This document shows positions 32,068-41,046 of a DNA stretch of 64,000 nt, in pieces. The stretch covers positions 186,001 to 250,000 of the forward strand of contig NZ_JARQXA010000001.1 of assembly GCF_029543155.1 (NCBI RefSeq), read 5' to 3'. Positions within the stretch are counted from its first letter, which is position 1, and the number at the start of each line of letters is the position of its first letter. This stretch comes from Sphingomonas sp. HITSZ_GF (GTDB taxonomy: Bacteria > Pseudomonadota > Alphaproteobacteria > Sphingomonadales > Sphingomonadaceae). The notes under the pieces were generated by a model that saw nothing but the letters and a program-made list of their open reading frames with translations, was not told where the DNA came from and did not search any database. The position numbers were made by a program, and so were the translations under genes.

Positions 32068-34289
32068 CCCGCCAGCGCCCCGATCCAGCTTTCGCCGGCG
32101 GCGAGGCGGATTTCCTGGTCGTGATGGCCGATCACGATCGCCGGACCCGAAACGGCGCGATAGGTGACCTGATCGCCCGCCACCTCGACGCGGACCAGCG
32201 TGCCGCGCCAGTTGAGGCCGAAGGCATAGCCGCCCCAGGCGGCCGGGCGGGTGGGGCGGAAGCGGAGCTGCGGGCCATGGGGACGCAAACCCGCAAACCC
32301 CCAGACTAGTGCCAGCCACGAGCCGGCGAGCGCCGCCATATGCACGCCGTGGCCGGTGTTGCCGTGGCGATCGTCGATATCGACCAGGCTGGTCTCGCCG
32401 AAGAACTTCAGCGCCTGATCGGCATGGCCGACTTCGTTCGCCAGGATCGCGAAGGTGGAGGCGGACAGGGTGGAATCGTGCGTGGTGATCGGCTCGTAAT
32501 GATCGAACACCCGGCGCTTGCGCTCGAGCGAGACGTCCTCGCCGCCCAGCACCATGGCGAGCACCAGATCGGCCTGCTTCGAGACCTGATGCCGGTAGAG
32601 CGTCATCGGGTGATAGTGGAGCAGCAGCGGGAACTCGGCGGCGGGCGTGCCCGCCACGTCCCAGCGCGGCTTGTCGAGGAAGCTGGCATCCTGCGCGTCC
32701 AGATCGCGCGCCGCGTCATAGGGCAGGTGCATCGCATCAGCGGCACGCGTGAATTCGGCGAGCTCGGCGGCGTCCAGCGCCATCTCGCCGGCGAGCCCGG
32801 CCCAGGCCTGGGGTGCAAGCTCGGCGACGCGGGCGGCGGCGGCGACGGCGAGGCGCAGATGCTTTTGCGCCATCCGGTTGGTGTACCAATTATCGTCGAC
32901 CAGCACGGTGTACTCGTCCGGGCCGGTCACGCCGCGCAGATGGAACTGGCCGTCCGCCCAGTCGCCCAGCGCCAGCCAGATCCGCGCGGTCTCGACCAGC
33001 ATGCGCGCGCCATGCTCGACCAGGAAATCCTCGTCGCCGGTGGCATCGACATAGGCGCCGATCGCGAAGGCGACCGCGGCGTTGATGTGATACTGGGCCG
33101 AGCCGCTGGGATAATGGGCGGAGCATTCGCGGCCCTCGATCGTGCGCCAGGCAAAGAGCGCGCCCTTGCGATGATCGAGCGCGCGGGCATTGGCGAAGGC
33201 CGCATCGAGCGTGTTGGCGCGATAGACGAGCATCGCGCGGGCGATGTCGGGCGCCAGCACCGAGAGCACCGGCAGCATGAACGCTTCGGTGTCCCAGAAA
33301 TAATGGCCCTCATAGCCTTCGCCGGTCAGGCCCTTGGCGGCGGCGCTCGAGCGGCCGTCGCGGCCCGCCGAAGCGAAGAGGTGGAAGAGGTTGGCGCGCA
33401 GCGTCGCGGCGAGGCGCGGCTCGCCGGCGATGGCGAGATCGGCAGCGGCCCAGAAGGTCTCGAGCAGCCCGGCCTGCGCGGCGGCGACGGCACCGAAGCC
33501 GGCGGCAAGCGCGGAATCGGCAAGCGCGGCGGCCTGTTCGGCCAGGATATCGGACGGGTTGCGGCCGGCGGCATAGCCGGTGGCGACCAGCAGCCAGCCG
33601 TCTTCGTCGCGGCTGCGCTGGACGGCGCCGACGCCGATGCCGCTGCCGGGCAGGCGCTCGACCACGCAGTCCGGCTCGGCCCGCTCGGTCTCGAAGCCGC
33701 GCGAGGCGAGGTTCACGCCGATGCGCGGATCGTCGGACTGGCCGGCGGCACTGGGGGCAGGGGCGAGGCGGGGATGAAGCGTGACGCCGGCTTCGCCTTC
33801 GATCTCGGCCTGGAGCCGGCGCAGCAGCAGCGTGTTGCCGCACAGCGGCACGAGCCGCTCGGTGCGGATGCGCAGGCTGCGGCCGTCCGCCAGCGTCCAA
33901 AGCGTTTCGCGGCCGAGGATGCCGGTGCGCAAGTCGAGCGTGCGGCGAGTCGCCGATTTCAGTGAGGTGAAATCGATTGCTTTGCCGTCCAGGCGGACTT
34001 CCAGCCCCAGCGCTTCGGCCACCGGCACGCGCGAATCGGAGCTGGCGGCGAAGCCCTTGAGCTTCTCGTGATAATGAATCGGCGCCTGTTCATAGGCATG
34101 GGCAAGGAAAGTCGTCGCCTGAGCGCGCTCCTCAAGGGCGCCGCGCACCCCGATGGCACCGTTGGAGAGCGCGAGAATCGTCGCGGCCCAGCCCTCGCGC
34201 GCCGGATCGTCGCCGATCACTTCGAGCGACCAGCCATCCTCCGCGAAAAGCACGCCATCGTCCGCGCCGTTCAGTACTCGAGCCAACAC
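32061..34289 (-). CDS. GH65 family disaccharide phosphorylase
   Basis: GH65 enzymes split alpha-glucobioses such as maltose, trehalose, kojibiose or nigerose with phosphate, inverting to beta-glucose 1-phosphate. The 742-residue protein has the full domain set: beta-sandwich, helical linker, (alpha/alpha)6 barrel and small C-terminal domain. The general acid is the glutamate in VTGPDEYTVLVDDNWYTNRM near residue 459, and GYEGHYFWDTEAFMLPVL is the family block before it. The start is GTG at 34289 with GGGGAG upstream. Coupling to pgmB confirms the phosphorylase route. Which disaccharide it uses cannot be told here. Confidence 0.9.
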   Translation of the reverse strand: MLARVLNGADDGVLFAEDGWSLEVIGDDPAREGWAATILALSNGAIGVRGALEERAQATTFLAHAYEQAPIHYHEKLKGFAASSDSRVPVAEALGLEVRLDGKAIDFTSLKSATRRTLDLRTGILGRETLWTLADGRSLRIRTERLVPLCGNTLLLRRLQAEIEGEAGVTLHPRLAPAPSAAGQSDDPRIGVNLASRGFETERAEPDCVVERLPGSGIGVGAVQRSRDEDGWLLVATGYAAGRNPSDILAEQAAALADSALAAGFGAVAAAQAGLLETFWAAADLAIAGEPRLAATLRANLFHLFASAGRDGRSSAAAKGLTGEGYEGHYFWDTEAFMLPVLSVLAPDIARAMLVYRANTLDAAFANARALDHRKGALFAWRTIEGRECSAHYPSGSAQYHINAAVAFAIGAYVDATGDEDFLVEHGARMLVETARIWLALGDWADGQFHLRGVTGPDEYTVLVDDNWYTNRMAQKHLRLAVAAAARVAELAPQAWAGLAGEMALDAAELAEFTRAADAMHLPYDAARDLDAQDASFLDKPRWDVAGTPAAEFPLLLHYHPMTLYRHQVSKQADLVLAMVLGGEDVSLERKRRVFDHYEPITTHDSTLSASTFAILANEVGHADQALKFFGETSLVDIDDRHGNTGHGVHMAALAGSWLALVWGFAGLRPHGPQLRFRPTRPAAWGGYAFGLNWRGTLVRVEVAGDQVTYRAVSGPAIVIGHHDQEIRLAAGESWIGALAGC

Positions 34290-34330
34290 CCGCTCCCCAA
34301 CTCTTATGGAAAGTTGCGTTACAGGCTCTT

Positions 34331-34344
34331 TGATATCGTTTTCA
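34331..34344. promoter_or_regulatory. LacI-family operator, TGATATCGTTTTCA
   Basis: It fits the TGANANCGNTNTCA pattern at every fixed base and lies 42 bp upstream of the GH65 start codon. With the site at 27515-27528 it marks out one regulon. It is also close to the 3' end of the repressor gene. Confidence 0.7.
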
Positions 34345-34380
34345 AGGATAAAGGATGGGATAGGGGTTCCGGTTTCGTAA

Positions 34381-34465
34381 TCCCCGCGAAGGCGGGGATC
34401 TATTATCGCTGGGTTTGGTGGGACTCACCGCCGTCAGCCGCAATGGATCCCCGCCTTCGCGGGGA
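34381..34465. repeat. REP-like palindromic unit
   Basis: Arms TCCCCGCGAAGGCGGGGA (34381-34398) and TCCCCGCCTTCGCGGGGA (34448-34465) are mutually inverted and each is itself a hairpin. It separates the repressor gene from the GH65 operon and may help end the repressor transcript. Confidence 0.85.
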
Positions 34466-34483
34466 TGACGATGCAGGCGGAGA

Positions 34484-35524
34484 TCAGGTATCGCGAACGA
34501 CGATCTCGGTAGGGAGCGTCGTCGAGCGGGCGCGGCCGCCATCGACCTGCTGCATCAGCTTCTCGACGAGCAGCGCGCCGGCCACGTCGGTCTTCTGGTT
34601 GATCGTGGTGATCGCCGGGCTGAAATGGGCCGCGGGCGGGATGTTGTTGTAGCCGACCAGCGAGTAATCGCGCGGTGCGGCGAGCCCGCGCTCCTTGAAC
34701 GCGCCCGTCACTGCCATCGCTGCCGTGTCGGAGAAGGCGAAGACCGCATCGGGCTGGCGGCCGGCGGCGAGATAGGCGGTCACCGTGTCTGCGGTGGCGT
34801 TGAACGCCATCGAGGCGATCGGCAGGAAATCGACGGTGACGTCGGCATGATCCTGGGCGATCGCGCACAGGCCCTCGTAGCGCAGGCGCAGCTCCTCGTG
34901 GCGAATGTCGCCGACGAACAGCCAGCGCTTGCGTCCGGCATGCAGGAAGTGGCGGCCGGCGAGCTCGCCGCCGAGGAAATTGTCGCTGCCGATCGCACAA
35001 TAGCCCGCATCCGGCGCGACGGCGCCCCATACCACCAGCGGCACGTCGGCGCGGCCGAGCTCGCGCAGCATCGCGTCGCGCGTGCCCTGGCCGAGCACGA
35101 TGAACCCGTCGGCGCCGCGCGCCTGGTAGAAATCGCGGAAGGCGCGGACGTCCTCCAGCCCCGGCGGGGAGAGGAGGAGATCCTGATTGCGGATCGACAG
35201 CGCCTCGGACACGCCGGCGAGCAGCTCGAAGATGAAGGGATCGCCGATCGCGCCATGCCGGTGCGAGCCGAAATCGAGCATCACCGCGACAGTGTTGGTG
35301 CGGGTATGGCGCAGCTTGGCGGCGTTGCGGTTGACCGCATAGCCATGCGCCTGCGCCACCGCCATCACCCGTTCGCGCGTTTCCTCGGTCACCAGCGGGC
35401 TGCCGTTGAGGACGCGCGACACGGTGGGGGTGGAAACCTGGGCCAGGCGGGCGATGTCCTGCATGGTGAGCCGGGCGCCCGGCTTGGCGGGCCGTTCCTT
35501 GGTGGAGGCGGTCTTCTTCGTCAT
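34484..35524 (-). CDS. LacI family transcriptional repressor
   Basis: The 346-residue protein has the LacI helix-turn-helix at residues 20-41 (TMQDIARLAQVSTPTVSRVL) followed by the hinge, then a periplasmic-binding-like sugar-sensing domain (GADGFIVLGQGT, YSLVGYNNIPPAAHFSPAIT). The start MTKKTASTKERP is chosen over an upstream extension that lacks similarity. It is upstream of GH65-pgmB on the same strand and probably senses the imported sugar and controls both operator-bearing promoters. Confidence 0.93.
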   Translation of the reverse strand: MTKKTASTKERPAKPGARLTMQDIARLAQVSTPTVSRVLNGSPLVTEETRERVMAVAQAHGYAVNRNAAKLRHTRTNTVAVMLDFGSHRHGAIGDPFIFELLAGVSEALSIRNQDLLLSPPGLEDVRAFRDFYQARGADGFIVLGQGTRDAMLRELGRADVPLVVWGAVAPDAGYCAIGSDNFLGGELAGRHFLHAGRKRWLFVGDIRHEELRLRYEGLCAIAQDHADVTVDFLPIASMAFNATADTVTAYLAAGRQPDAVFAFSDTAAMAVTGAFKERGLAAPRDYSLVGYNNIPPAAHFSPAITTINQKTDVAGALLVEKLMQQVDGGRARSTTLPTEIVVRDT

Positions 35525-35629
35525 CGCCAGCCTTATGGCGGACAATCGCGCGGCATCAAACCTTACGAGCGACCCTTGCAAATATTGCAAATCGCCGGCG
35601 CGGGCTCGCCGTGGCGCAGTCCTGGCGCG
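35525..35629. other. Repressor upstream region with TTGCAA-ATA-TTGCAA
   Basis: At 35576-35590 two self-complementary TTGCAA sextets lie three bases apart, about 55 bp before the repressor start codon. This could be a binding site for a regulator of the lacI-type gene. I see no other signal in this stretch. Confidence 0.35.
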
Positions 35630-35830
35630 TCAGGCGTCGCGATCCCGCTTCGCTCCGGCGGGGTCGACCGCGGGGATCCGCGAGAGCTGGGTCAGGAGCA
35701 GCGGGATATTGTCGGTGATGAAGGTATCGACCGGCTCTTCCCAGCAGGCGCGCAGATTCTGCGCCACCAGCGCCCGGGCGCCGGAGCGAGGGTGCTCGCC
35801 CCGTTGTCCATCCTTCGTGTCGACAGGCAT
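35630..35830 (-). CDS. Possible 66-residue protein, unknown
   Basis: An ATG at 35830 has GGGGTGG just upstream. The product starts MPVDTKDGQRGEHPRSGARA and contains WEEPVDTFITDNIPLLLTQL, ending in a charged tail. It has a plausible mixed composition but no recognised relatives. It lies in a 440-bp gap between the repressor and the AEC transporter. Confidence 0.4.
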   Translation of the reverse strand: MPVDTKDGQRGEHPRSGARALVAQNLRACWEEPVDTFITDNIPLLLTQLSRIPAVDPAGAKRDRDA

Positions 35831-35850
35831 TTCCACCCCGAAATAGAGGA

Positions 35851-35893
35851 AGCCAGCCCGTGCCGGGGGGGGGGGGAGGGCACGGAGCTGGCT
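35851..35893 (-). terminator. Hairpin with a 12-G loop after the AEC transporter gene
   Basis: AGCCAG-C-CCGTGCC (35851-35864) pairs with GGCACGG-AG-CTGGCT (35879-35893). The loop holds an uninterrupted run of 12 G (35865-35876). It is 70 bp beyond the stop of the AEC gene. On the minus strand the loop is C-rich and no T run follows, so its role in termination is unsure. The stretch 35894-35965 shows no gene. Confidence 0.5.
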
Positions 35894-35965
35894 TCTGGGA
35901 GGGAGAACGCCGCGGTCCTGGCCCGGTTCCGCCGAATGCGGTGAACCGAGCGAAGAATATGCGGC

Positions 35966-36898
35966 TCAGGCGAGCGCCAGGTACAGCGTGATGGTCAGCA
36001 GCGATGCGAGCGTGGAGACCAGCACGACGCGCGCGGTGATGCCGGCCTCGCGGCCATAGAATTCCGCAACCATGAAGGGGCCGGTGCCGGTCGGCAGCGC
36101 CGCGAGCAGCACGGCAGCGGCAGCGAGCGGCGGCGCGAGGTGGAAGAGCTGGGTCGCCAGCAGCCAGGTGACCAGCGGCTGGAGCAGCAGCTTCATCGCG
36201 GCCAGCAGCGCCACCGTGCCTACCGGGGCGGGGCCGCCGTCGCGCTTCTCGGCGATGAACAGGCCCAGCGCGACCAGCGCGCAGGGCGAGGCGGCGCCGC
36301 CGAGCAGCGTCAGGAACTTGTCCACCGGTTCGGGCACCGGGATGCCGAAGGCGAGGAAAAGCGCGCCGAGCGCGGGGGCCACGAGCAGCGGGTTGGTGCC
36401 GAGCGCGCGCGCGACGCTGGCCGCCATCCGTGCGGGATGGCGCTCGGTCTGGATGCCGATCTCGATCAGCAGCAGCGCGAAGCCGAACAGCACGCACACG
36501 GTGAGGATCGAGGCGATCAGCGTGGGGGTCTGCGCGGCGGGGCCGAGCACGGCGGCGGTCAGGGGGAAGCCGATAAAGGCGGTATTGGCATAGCCGGCAT
36601 TGAGCCCGTCAACCGCGGCATCGGCGAGGTGCCGGCCGCCGCGCAGCCGCAGCAGCACCGTCAGCACGAGCACGATCCCCGCGCCCAGCCCGAACGCGGC
36701 GATGAAGCCGGGCTGCCAGATCGCGCCCCACCGCGCCTTGGCGACGATGTCGAACAGCAGCGCCGGCAGCGCGAGAAAGACGACGAAGCGGTTGAGCTCG
36801 CGGGTGGCGTGCGGCCCGAGCATGCCGGTGCGCCGCGCGCCCCAGCCGGCGGCGATCAGCGCGAATATCGGCAGCACGATGAGGAGGATCGAAAGCAT
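35966..36898 (-). CDS. AEC (auxin efflux carrier) family transporter
   Basis: The 310-residue inner-membrane protein has ten predicted hydrophobic helices. It starts MLSILLIVLPIFALIAAGWG and has NRFVVFLALPALLFDIVAKA, then GYANTAFIGFPLTAAVLGPA, a conserved block of AEC proteins including MdcF-like malonate/malate permeases. The substrate is unknown. It appears to be a single-gene unit with a hairpin downstream. Confidence 0.88.
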   Translation of the reverse strand: MLSILLIVLPIFALIAAGWGARRTGMLGPHATRELNRFVVFLALPALLFDIVAKARWGAIWQPGFIAAFGLGAGIVLVLTVLLRLRGGRHLADAAVDGLNAGYANTAFIGFPLTAAVLGPAAQTPTLIASILTVCVLFGFALLLIEIGIQTERHPARMAASVARALGTNPLLVAPALGALFLAFGIPVPEPVDKFLTLLGGAASPCALVALGLFIAEKRDGGPAPVGTVALLAAMKLLLQPLVTWLLATQLFHLAPPLAAAAVLLAALPTGTGPFMVAEFYGREAGITARVVLVSTLASLLTITLYLALA

Positions 36899-37016
36899 CT
36901 GGCCTGGGCAGGCGGAAGGGAAGCCGCCCGCCTAGGCGCTTCGCGCGGCACGCACCAATGCGAATTGGCGCACCGGCGATTGTTCAGACGGCAATCGTGG
37001 TCCGGATGCTGCGCAA

Positions 37017-38078
37017 CTAGAGCGCGACGCCGAGCCCGCGGCCGATCGCCCGCACCCGGCCGATCAGCGGCGAGATCAGACGGTCCGGGTCGTTGGCGGG
37101 CAGGTGGACGCTGTCGGGCAGCACGGCCATCGCCTGGCGCAGCGTCACCGCGCCCTGGCGCAGCGCCGGCCGGGCGACGAGCCACCAGAGCCGGGCATGC
37201 TCGCCATCGACTTCGATCCGCTCCTGCGGCGTGAGCGGCGTGCGCGCGACATGATCGGCATGGAGCGCGGCGAGGATGCGCGAGAGCTGGCCGAGGATCA
37301 GCAGATCGGGCACCGGCTCGCGCGCCATGAAATAGCGGACGACGAGTTCGGCGTTGGCCTGGGCCTCGTCTTCGCCGAACACCGGCAGATAGCGCTCGGC
37401 GAGCACCCGCGCGGCGCTGGCGGCCATCATCTCGGCGAACTTTTTCGACGCGCCGCCGGGATGGCAGCGATAGAGAAGCTGGGCCTCGTCGAGCCGGGCG
37501 ATCTGCCCGAAGCGGCTGAGCCGGTGATAGAGGTCGAAATCCTCGGCATAGCGGACCTGGGGCCGCTCGAACGGCGAGAGCAGCCGGGCGGCGTCGGCGC
37601 GGAACATGACGGTGGACCAGACCAGCGGATTCTGGGTGAGCAGCAGCCAGTCGATCACCGCGGGCGTGAGCGCGTGGTCGCCGGGCCAGGGAGTGACCTG
37701 GCCGTTCTCGAGCAGCTCGGCGGCGGTGGCGACGAGCACGGTGCCGGGATTGGCATCGAGATGCGCCACCTGCGCGGCAAAGCGGCCGGGCTTGCACAGG
37801 TCGTCCTGGTCGAGCCCGGCAATGTAGCGGCCGCGCGCCGCGGCAAAGGCCTGGTTGCGGGCAAGGACGGGGCCGCCATTCTGCTCGGCGTGGAGCACGG
37901 TGATGCGCGGATCGGTGAGCCTCGCTAGCAGGGCGCGGGTGTCGTCGGTCGAGCAATCGTCGACGATCACCAGCTCCCAGTCGGTGAAGTCCTGCGCGAG
38001 GACGCTGTCGATGGTCGCGCCGATCCACGCCGCGCCGTTATAGGCCGGCATGATAACGCTGACCGTCGGCGCGCTCAT
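37017..38078 (-). CDS. Family 2 glycosyltransferase
   Basis: The 353-residue enzyme has a GT-A fold: VSVIMPAYNGAAWIGATIDS at 6-25, VIVDDCSTDDT at 38-48, and the metal-binding LDQDD at 89-93. It adds a sugar from a nucleotide-sugar donor to a glycan or lipid acceptor at the inner membrane face. The ATG at 38078 overlaps the stop of the aminotransferase-flavoprotein gene by four bases, so they are likely partners in making an unusual surface sugar. Confidence 0.9.
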   Translation of the reverse strand: MSAPTVSVIMPAYNGAAWIGATIDSVLAQDFTDWELVIVDDCSTDDTRALLARLTDPRITVLHAEQNGGPVLARNQAFAAARGRYIAGLDQDDLCKPGRFAAQVAHLDANPGTVLVATAAELLENGQVTPWPGDHALTPAVIDWLLLTQNPLVWSTVMFRADAARLLSPFERPQVRYAEDFDLYHRLSRFGQIARLDEAQLLYRCHPGGASKKFAEMMAASAARVLAERYLPVFGEDEAQANAELVVRYFMAREPVPDLLILGQLSRILAALHADHVARTPLTPQERIEVDGEHARLWWLVARPALRQGAVTLRQAMAVLPDSVHLPANDPDRLISPLIGRVRAIGRGLGVAL

Positions 38079-40537
38079 GCGGCGAGGCTCACGGCGTGGC
38101 CGAGCAGCTGGTCGACGATGAGCTGGCCGACATCGTTCTGCCACTGCCACAGCCCGTTGGCCTTGCCCTTGAAGCTCTTCTCGCCGCCGAGACGGCCCTC
38201 AGGCACGAAACCCGCGGCGAGGCCGATGCCATAGGCGCCGGGCAGCGGATGGCCTTCGGCATCGGTGACGCGGCAGAGTTGGTCGGCAAGGCGCGGGCGC
38301 CCCGGGGCATGCGCGGCCAGTGCGATGCGTTCGCCCTCGGCATCGAACAGCGGGAGCGCGTAGGGGCGATAGCCGAGCGCGGCGACCACCACGTCCGCCT
38401 CGGCGAGGATGCGGCTGGTCTCGGGGTCCGGGCCGGCGATCTGGTGGAGCTGTACGCGTGGATCGGGGGTACGGCCGCCGACGCGGAGCATGCGCAGCAC
38501 CAGTTCGCGCGCCTCGAGCCGGAAGCCGGCCAGGCGATAGACGAAGCCCGAGAGCGAGCAGATGTCGTCGGGGCCGAAATCGGTGAAGCCATCGGCATGC
38601 GCGGCTTCGGCCGAGGGATACCAGGGGCGCAGCGCCTCGCGGTGGAGCAGGCTAAGGCTCTCGGCGCCGAACGGGATGTCCGACTTGAGCAGGAGGACCG
38701 CCGAGGCGATCGCGGACGTGGAGGCGCCGATGATCGCGATCCGGGGCGCGCGGGTGTGGGCGATGCGCGCGCGCAGGCGTTCCATGCCGCCGGTGCGCAG
38801 CATGTCGTCGCACAGCATCAGCCGATCGCCGACCTGATCGGCCAGCGGCGTGCCGGCGACCGGGGCCGCGGCGATGTCGCTTCCCGACTGATAGCCGCCG
38901 GTGGCGACGACGATGTTCTCGGAGAGCAGCTCGCGCTCCTTGCCGGTGGCGAGGTCGCGGATCCGGGTCTGCCACAGCCCGGCTGCGGTGCGGCGGGAAT
39001 CGAGTACTTCGTGGCGGGTGAGGACGCTGCCGCCCGCCTCGGTGACCACGGCGCCGACGCGCTGGCCCATCGCCTCGAGGAACGCGCCGGTGCGGTGGAG
39101 CGGTACGCCGAGCTTGCCGATATAGCCGGCGATCTCCTTCGCCGCGGGATGCTCCATCAGTGCGGCGATGCCGGGCTCGGGATTGTCCTTCACGGCGCTG
39201 AGGAAGGTCTCGGCCGTGCTGTCCGAGGTGATCGCGTAGTTGGCCAGCTGGCCGGCGCCGAGGCTGGCGTCGCGCTCGACCACGGCGAGGCCGGCGGCCA
39301 GCTCGCGCAGCTTGCCCTTCTTGCTCGCCGAGATGAGGAAGGCGACCCCCGCGGGGCCGCCGCCGATCAGGACGGTGGAAAGGACTTTGGGCTGCGGCGC
39401 GGGCGCGACGATCCGCGGCTTGCGCAGCGCGGCGTGGAGCGCGTCACAGATGGTGGCGACGTCGCGCGCGTCCATCGTGTCGGTGATCGGGAGCGAGAGC
39501 ATCCGCTTCGACAGGTCGTCTGCCACCGGCGTGGTGCCGGTGATGCAGGTTTCGCGAAAATAGGGCTGCTCGCCGATATGCGGGCTGAAATAATGGCCCG
39601 AACCGATGCCCTGCTCGGCGAGGCTGGCCATCACCGCGGTACGATCGGCGCTTTCAGCCAGCAGCATCGGCATGAACTGCGCGACCTGGCGCCGGGCATG
39701 GCTGTGCTGGAAGGTGACCGAATCCCCCAACGTCTCGCGATAGACGCGGTCGAGCGCGGCGCGGTGACCGGCTACCGCTTCGATATCGTCGAGCTTGGCG
39801 CGAGCCATCAGGCCGAGCAGCTCGGGCAGCTTGGCGTTGATGCCTTCCTGGGTGGCGGTACGCGGGGCGCCGAAGCCGAAATTCTGCATGCGGCGGAGCA
39901 CCTGGATACGGTTCTCGTCCGCGGAGTAGATCAAGCCGCCCTCGGCCGTGGCGAAGGTTTTGGTCGCGTGCATCGAGAAGACGCAGGTGGCGCGCGATCC
40001 GGTGCCGAAGCCGCGGCCGGCGGCATCGAGGCTGCCGAGCGACGCGGCGGCGTCGACGACCAGGCCGACATTGTAGCGGTCGGCAAGTGCCTGATAGGCG
40101 GCCAGGTCGATGCCGCAGCCGAACGTGTCATAGGGCACGATCACGGCGACTTCGGCGCCGTGACGGATAAGCGCTTCCTCCATGGCGGCAACCGAGGCGG
40201 TCCAGTCTCGCGGATCGCTGTCGACCAGGATCGGGGTCAGGCCGGCCCAGATCGCGGCATGGGCAGTCGCGGCGAAGGTGAAGGCGGGGACGAGGGCATA
40301 GCGGCCGGGGCGGCCGGTACGGGCTTCCTTGATGGCGAGCAGCAGGCCCAGCGTGGCGTTGGACACGGCCAGGGCAAAGCCTTCGCCGCCGAAGAGCTCG
40401 GCGACGGCGCGGCCTTCCATGTCGCGGACGATGGGACCGCCATTGCTGAAATAGCCGCTGGCCTCCAATGCCCGCAGCTCGTCACTCATCTCGCTCAGCC
40501 GCGGCGGGCGCGGCGCAATCAGCGGCAGTCTAAGCAT
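38075..40537 (-). CDS. Fusion of a DegT/DnrJ-type sugar aminotransferase and an FAD/NAD(P)-binding oxidoreductase
   Basis: The N-terminal 370 residues are a PLP-dependent sugar aminotransferase: LPLIAPRPPRL start, FGGEGFALAVSNATLGLLLA, VDAAASLGS, and the PLP lysine in SMHATKTFATAEGG near residue 192. From about 385 a flavoprotein follows, with an FAD loop STVLIGGGPAGVAFL, an AITSDSTAE segment and a second dinucleotide loop RIAIIGASTSAIA near 600. The latter half resembles the FAD/NAD(P)-binding group that includes N-hydroxylases. The fusion could aminate a keto sugar and then oxidise it. Start ATG at 40537; a GTG at 40555 is possible. Confidence 0.8.
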   Translation of the reverse strand: MLRLPLIAPRPPRLSEMSDELRALEASGYFSNGGPIVRDMEGRAVAELFGGEGFALAVSNATLGLLLAIKEARTGRPGRYALVPAFTFAATAHAAIWAGLTPILVDSDPRDWTASVAAMEEALIRHGAEVAVIVPYDTFGCGIDLAAYQALADRYNVGLVVDAAASLGSLDAAGRGFGTGSRATCVFSMHATKTFATAEGGLIYSADENRIQVLRRMQNFGFGAPRTATQEGINAKLPELLGLMARAKLDDIEAVAGHRAALDRVYRETLGDSVTFQHSHARRQVAQFMPMLLAESADRTAVMASLAEQGIGSGHYFSPHIGEQPYFRETCITGTTPVADDLSKRMLSLPITDTMDARDVATICDALHAALRKPRIVAPAPQPKVLSTVLIGGGPAGVAFLISASKKGKLRELAAGLAVVERDASLGAGQLANYAITSDSTAETFLSAVKDNPEPGIAALMEHPAAKEIAGYIGKLGVPLHRTGAFLEAMGQRVGAVVTEAGGSVLTRHEVLDSRRTAAGLWQTRIRDLATGKERELLSENIVVATGGYQSGSDIAAAPVAGTPLADQVGDRLMLCDDMLRTGGMERLRARIAHTRAPRIAIIGASTSAIASAVLLLKSDIPFGAESLSLLHREALRPWYPSAEAAHADGFTDFGPDDICSLSGFVYRLAGFRLEARELVLRMLRVGGRTPDPRVQLHQIAGPDPETSRILAEADVVVAALGYRPYALPLFDAEGERIALAAHAPGRPRLADQLCRVTDAEGHPLPGAYGIGLAAGFVPEGRLGGEKSFKGKANGLWQWQNDVGQLIVDQLLGHAVSLAA

Positions 40538-40587
40538 GTCCCCGGCAAACCCCACACAGTAATCGCGGGAAGTTAGCCGAGCGTCTC

Positions 40588-41046
40588 CTAATATTGCGTA
40601 AGGGACCGCTTGAGCGAGATCAATTCCCGGTCGAGCGCCTGAAGGAACGCCGAGCGATCCGCGGACGAAAAGGGCCTGGGGCCGCCGATCTGGTCGCCGC
40701 CGGCGCGCAGATCCGCCATGATCGCCCGGGTGGCGATTGCCGCGCCGATGGAGTTCATCGTGAACGGCTTGCCATTGGGCGCCAGCACCCGGGCACCCGC
40801 CTTGAGCGCGCGGTCGGCCAGCAGGATGTCGGCCGTGATCACCACCGTGTCGCTGCCTGCCGCCTCGGCGATCCAGTCATCGGCGGCGTCGAACCCGTCG
40901 CTGACTACCTGGCGGCTGACCAGCGGATGCTGGGGCACGCGCAGCCACGAATTGCTGACGATCACCACCGGCACCTCGTGCCGCCACGCCACTTTATAGA
41001 CCTCGTCCTTCACCGGGCAGGCATCGGCGTCGACGAGGACCCTCAC
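40588..41046 (-). CDS. YaiI/YqxD family protein (UPF0178)
   Basis: The 152-residue protein begins MRVLVDADACPVKDEVYKVA and has the family blocks DGFDAADDWIAEAAGSDTVV and ITADILLADRALKAGARVLA, giving a PIN/NYN-like nuclease fold with conserved aspartates. Its biological role is not established. It overlaps the helicase gene start/stop region by four bases and follows it on the same strand, so it may function in RNA metabolism. Confidence 0.92.
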   Translation of the reverse strand: MRVLVDADACPVKDEVYKVAWRHEVPVVIVSNSWLRVPQHPLVSRQVVSDGFDAADDWIAEAAGSDTVVITADILLADRALKAGARVLAPNGKPFTMNSIGAAIATRAIMADLRAGGDQIGGPRPFSSADRSAFLQALDRELISLKRSLTQY

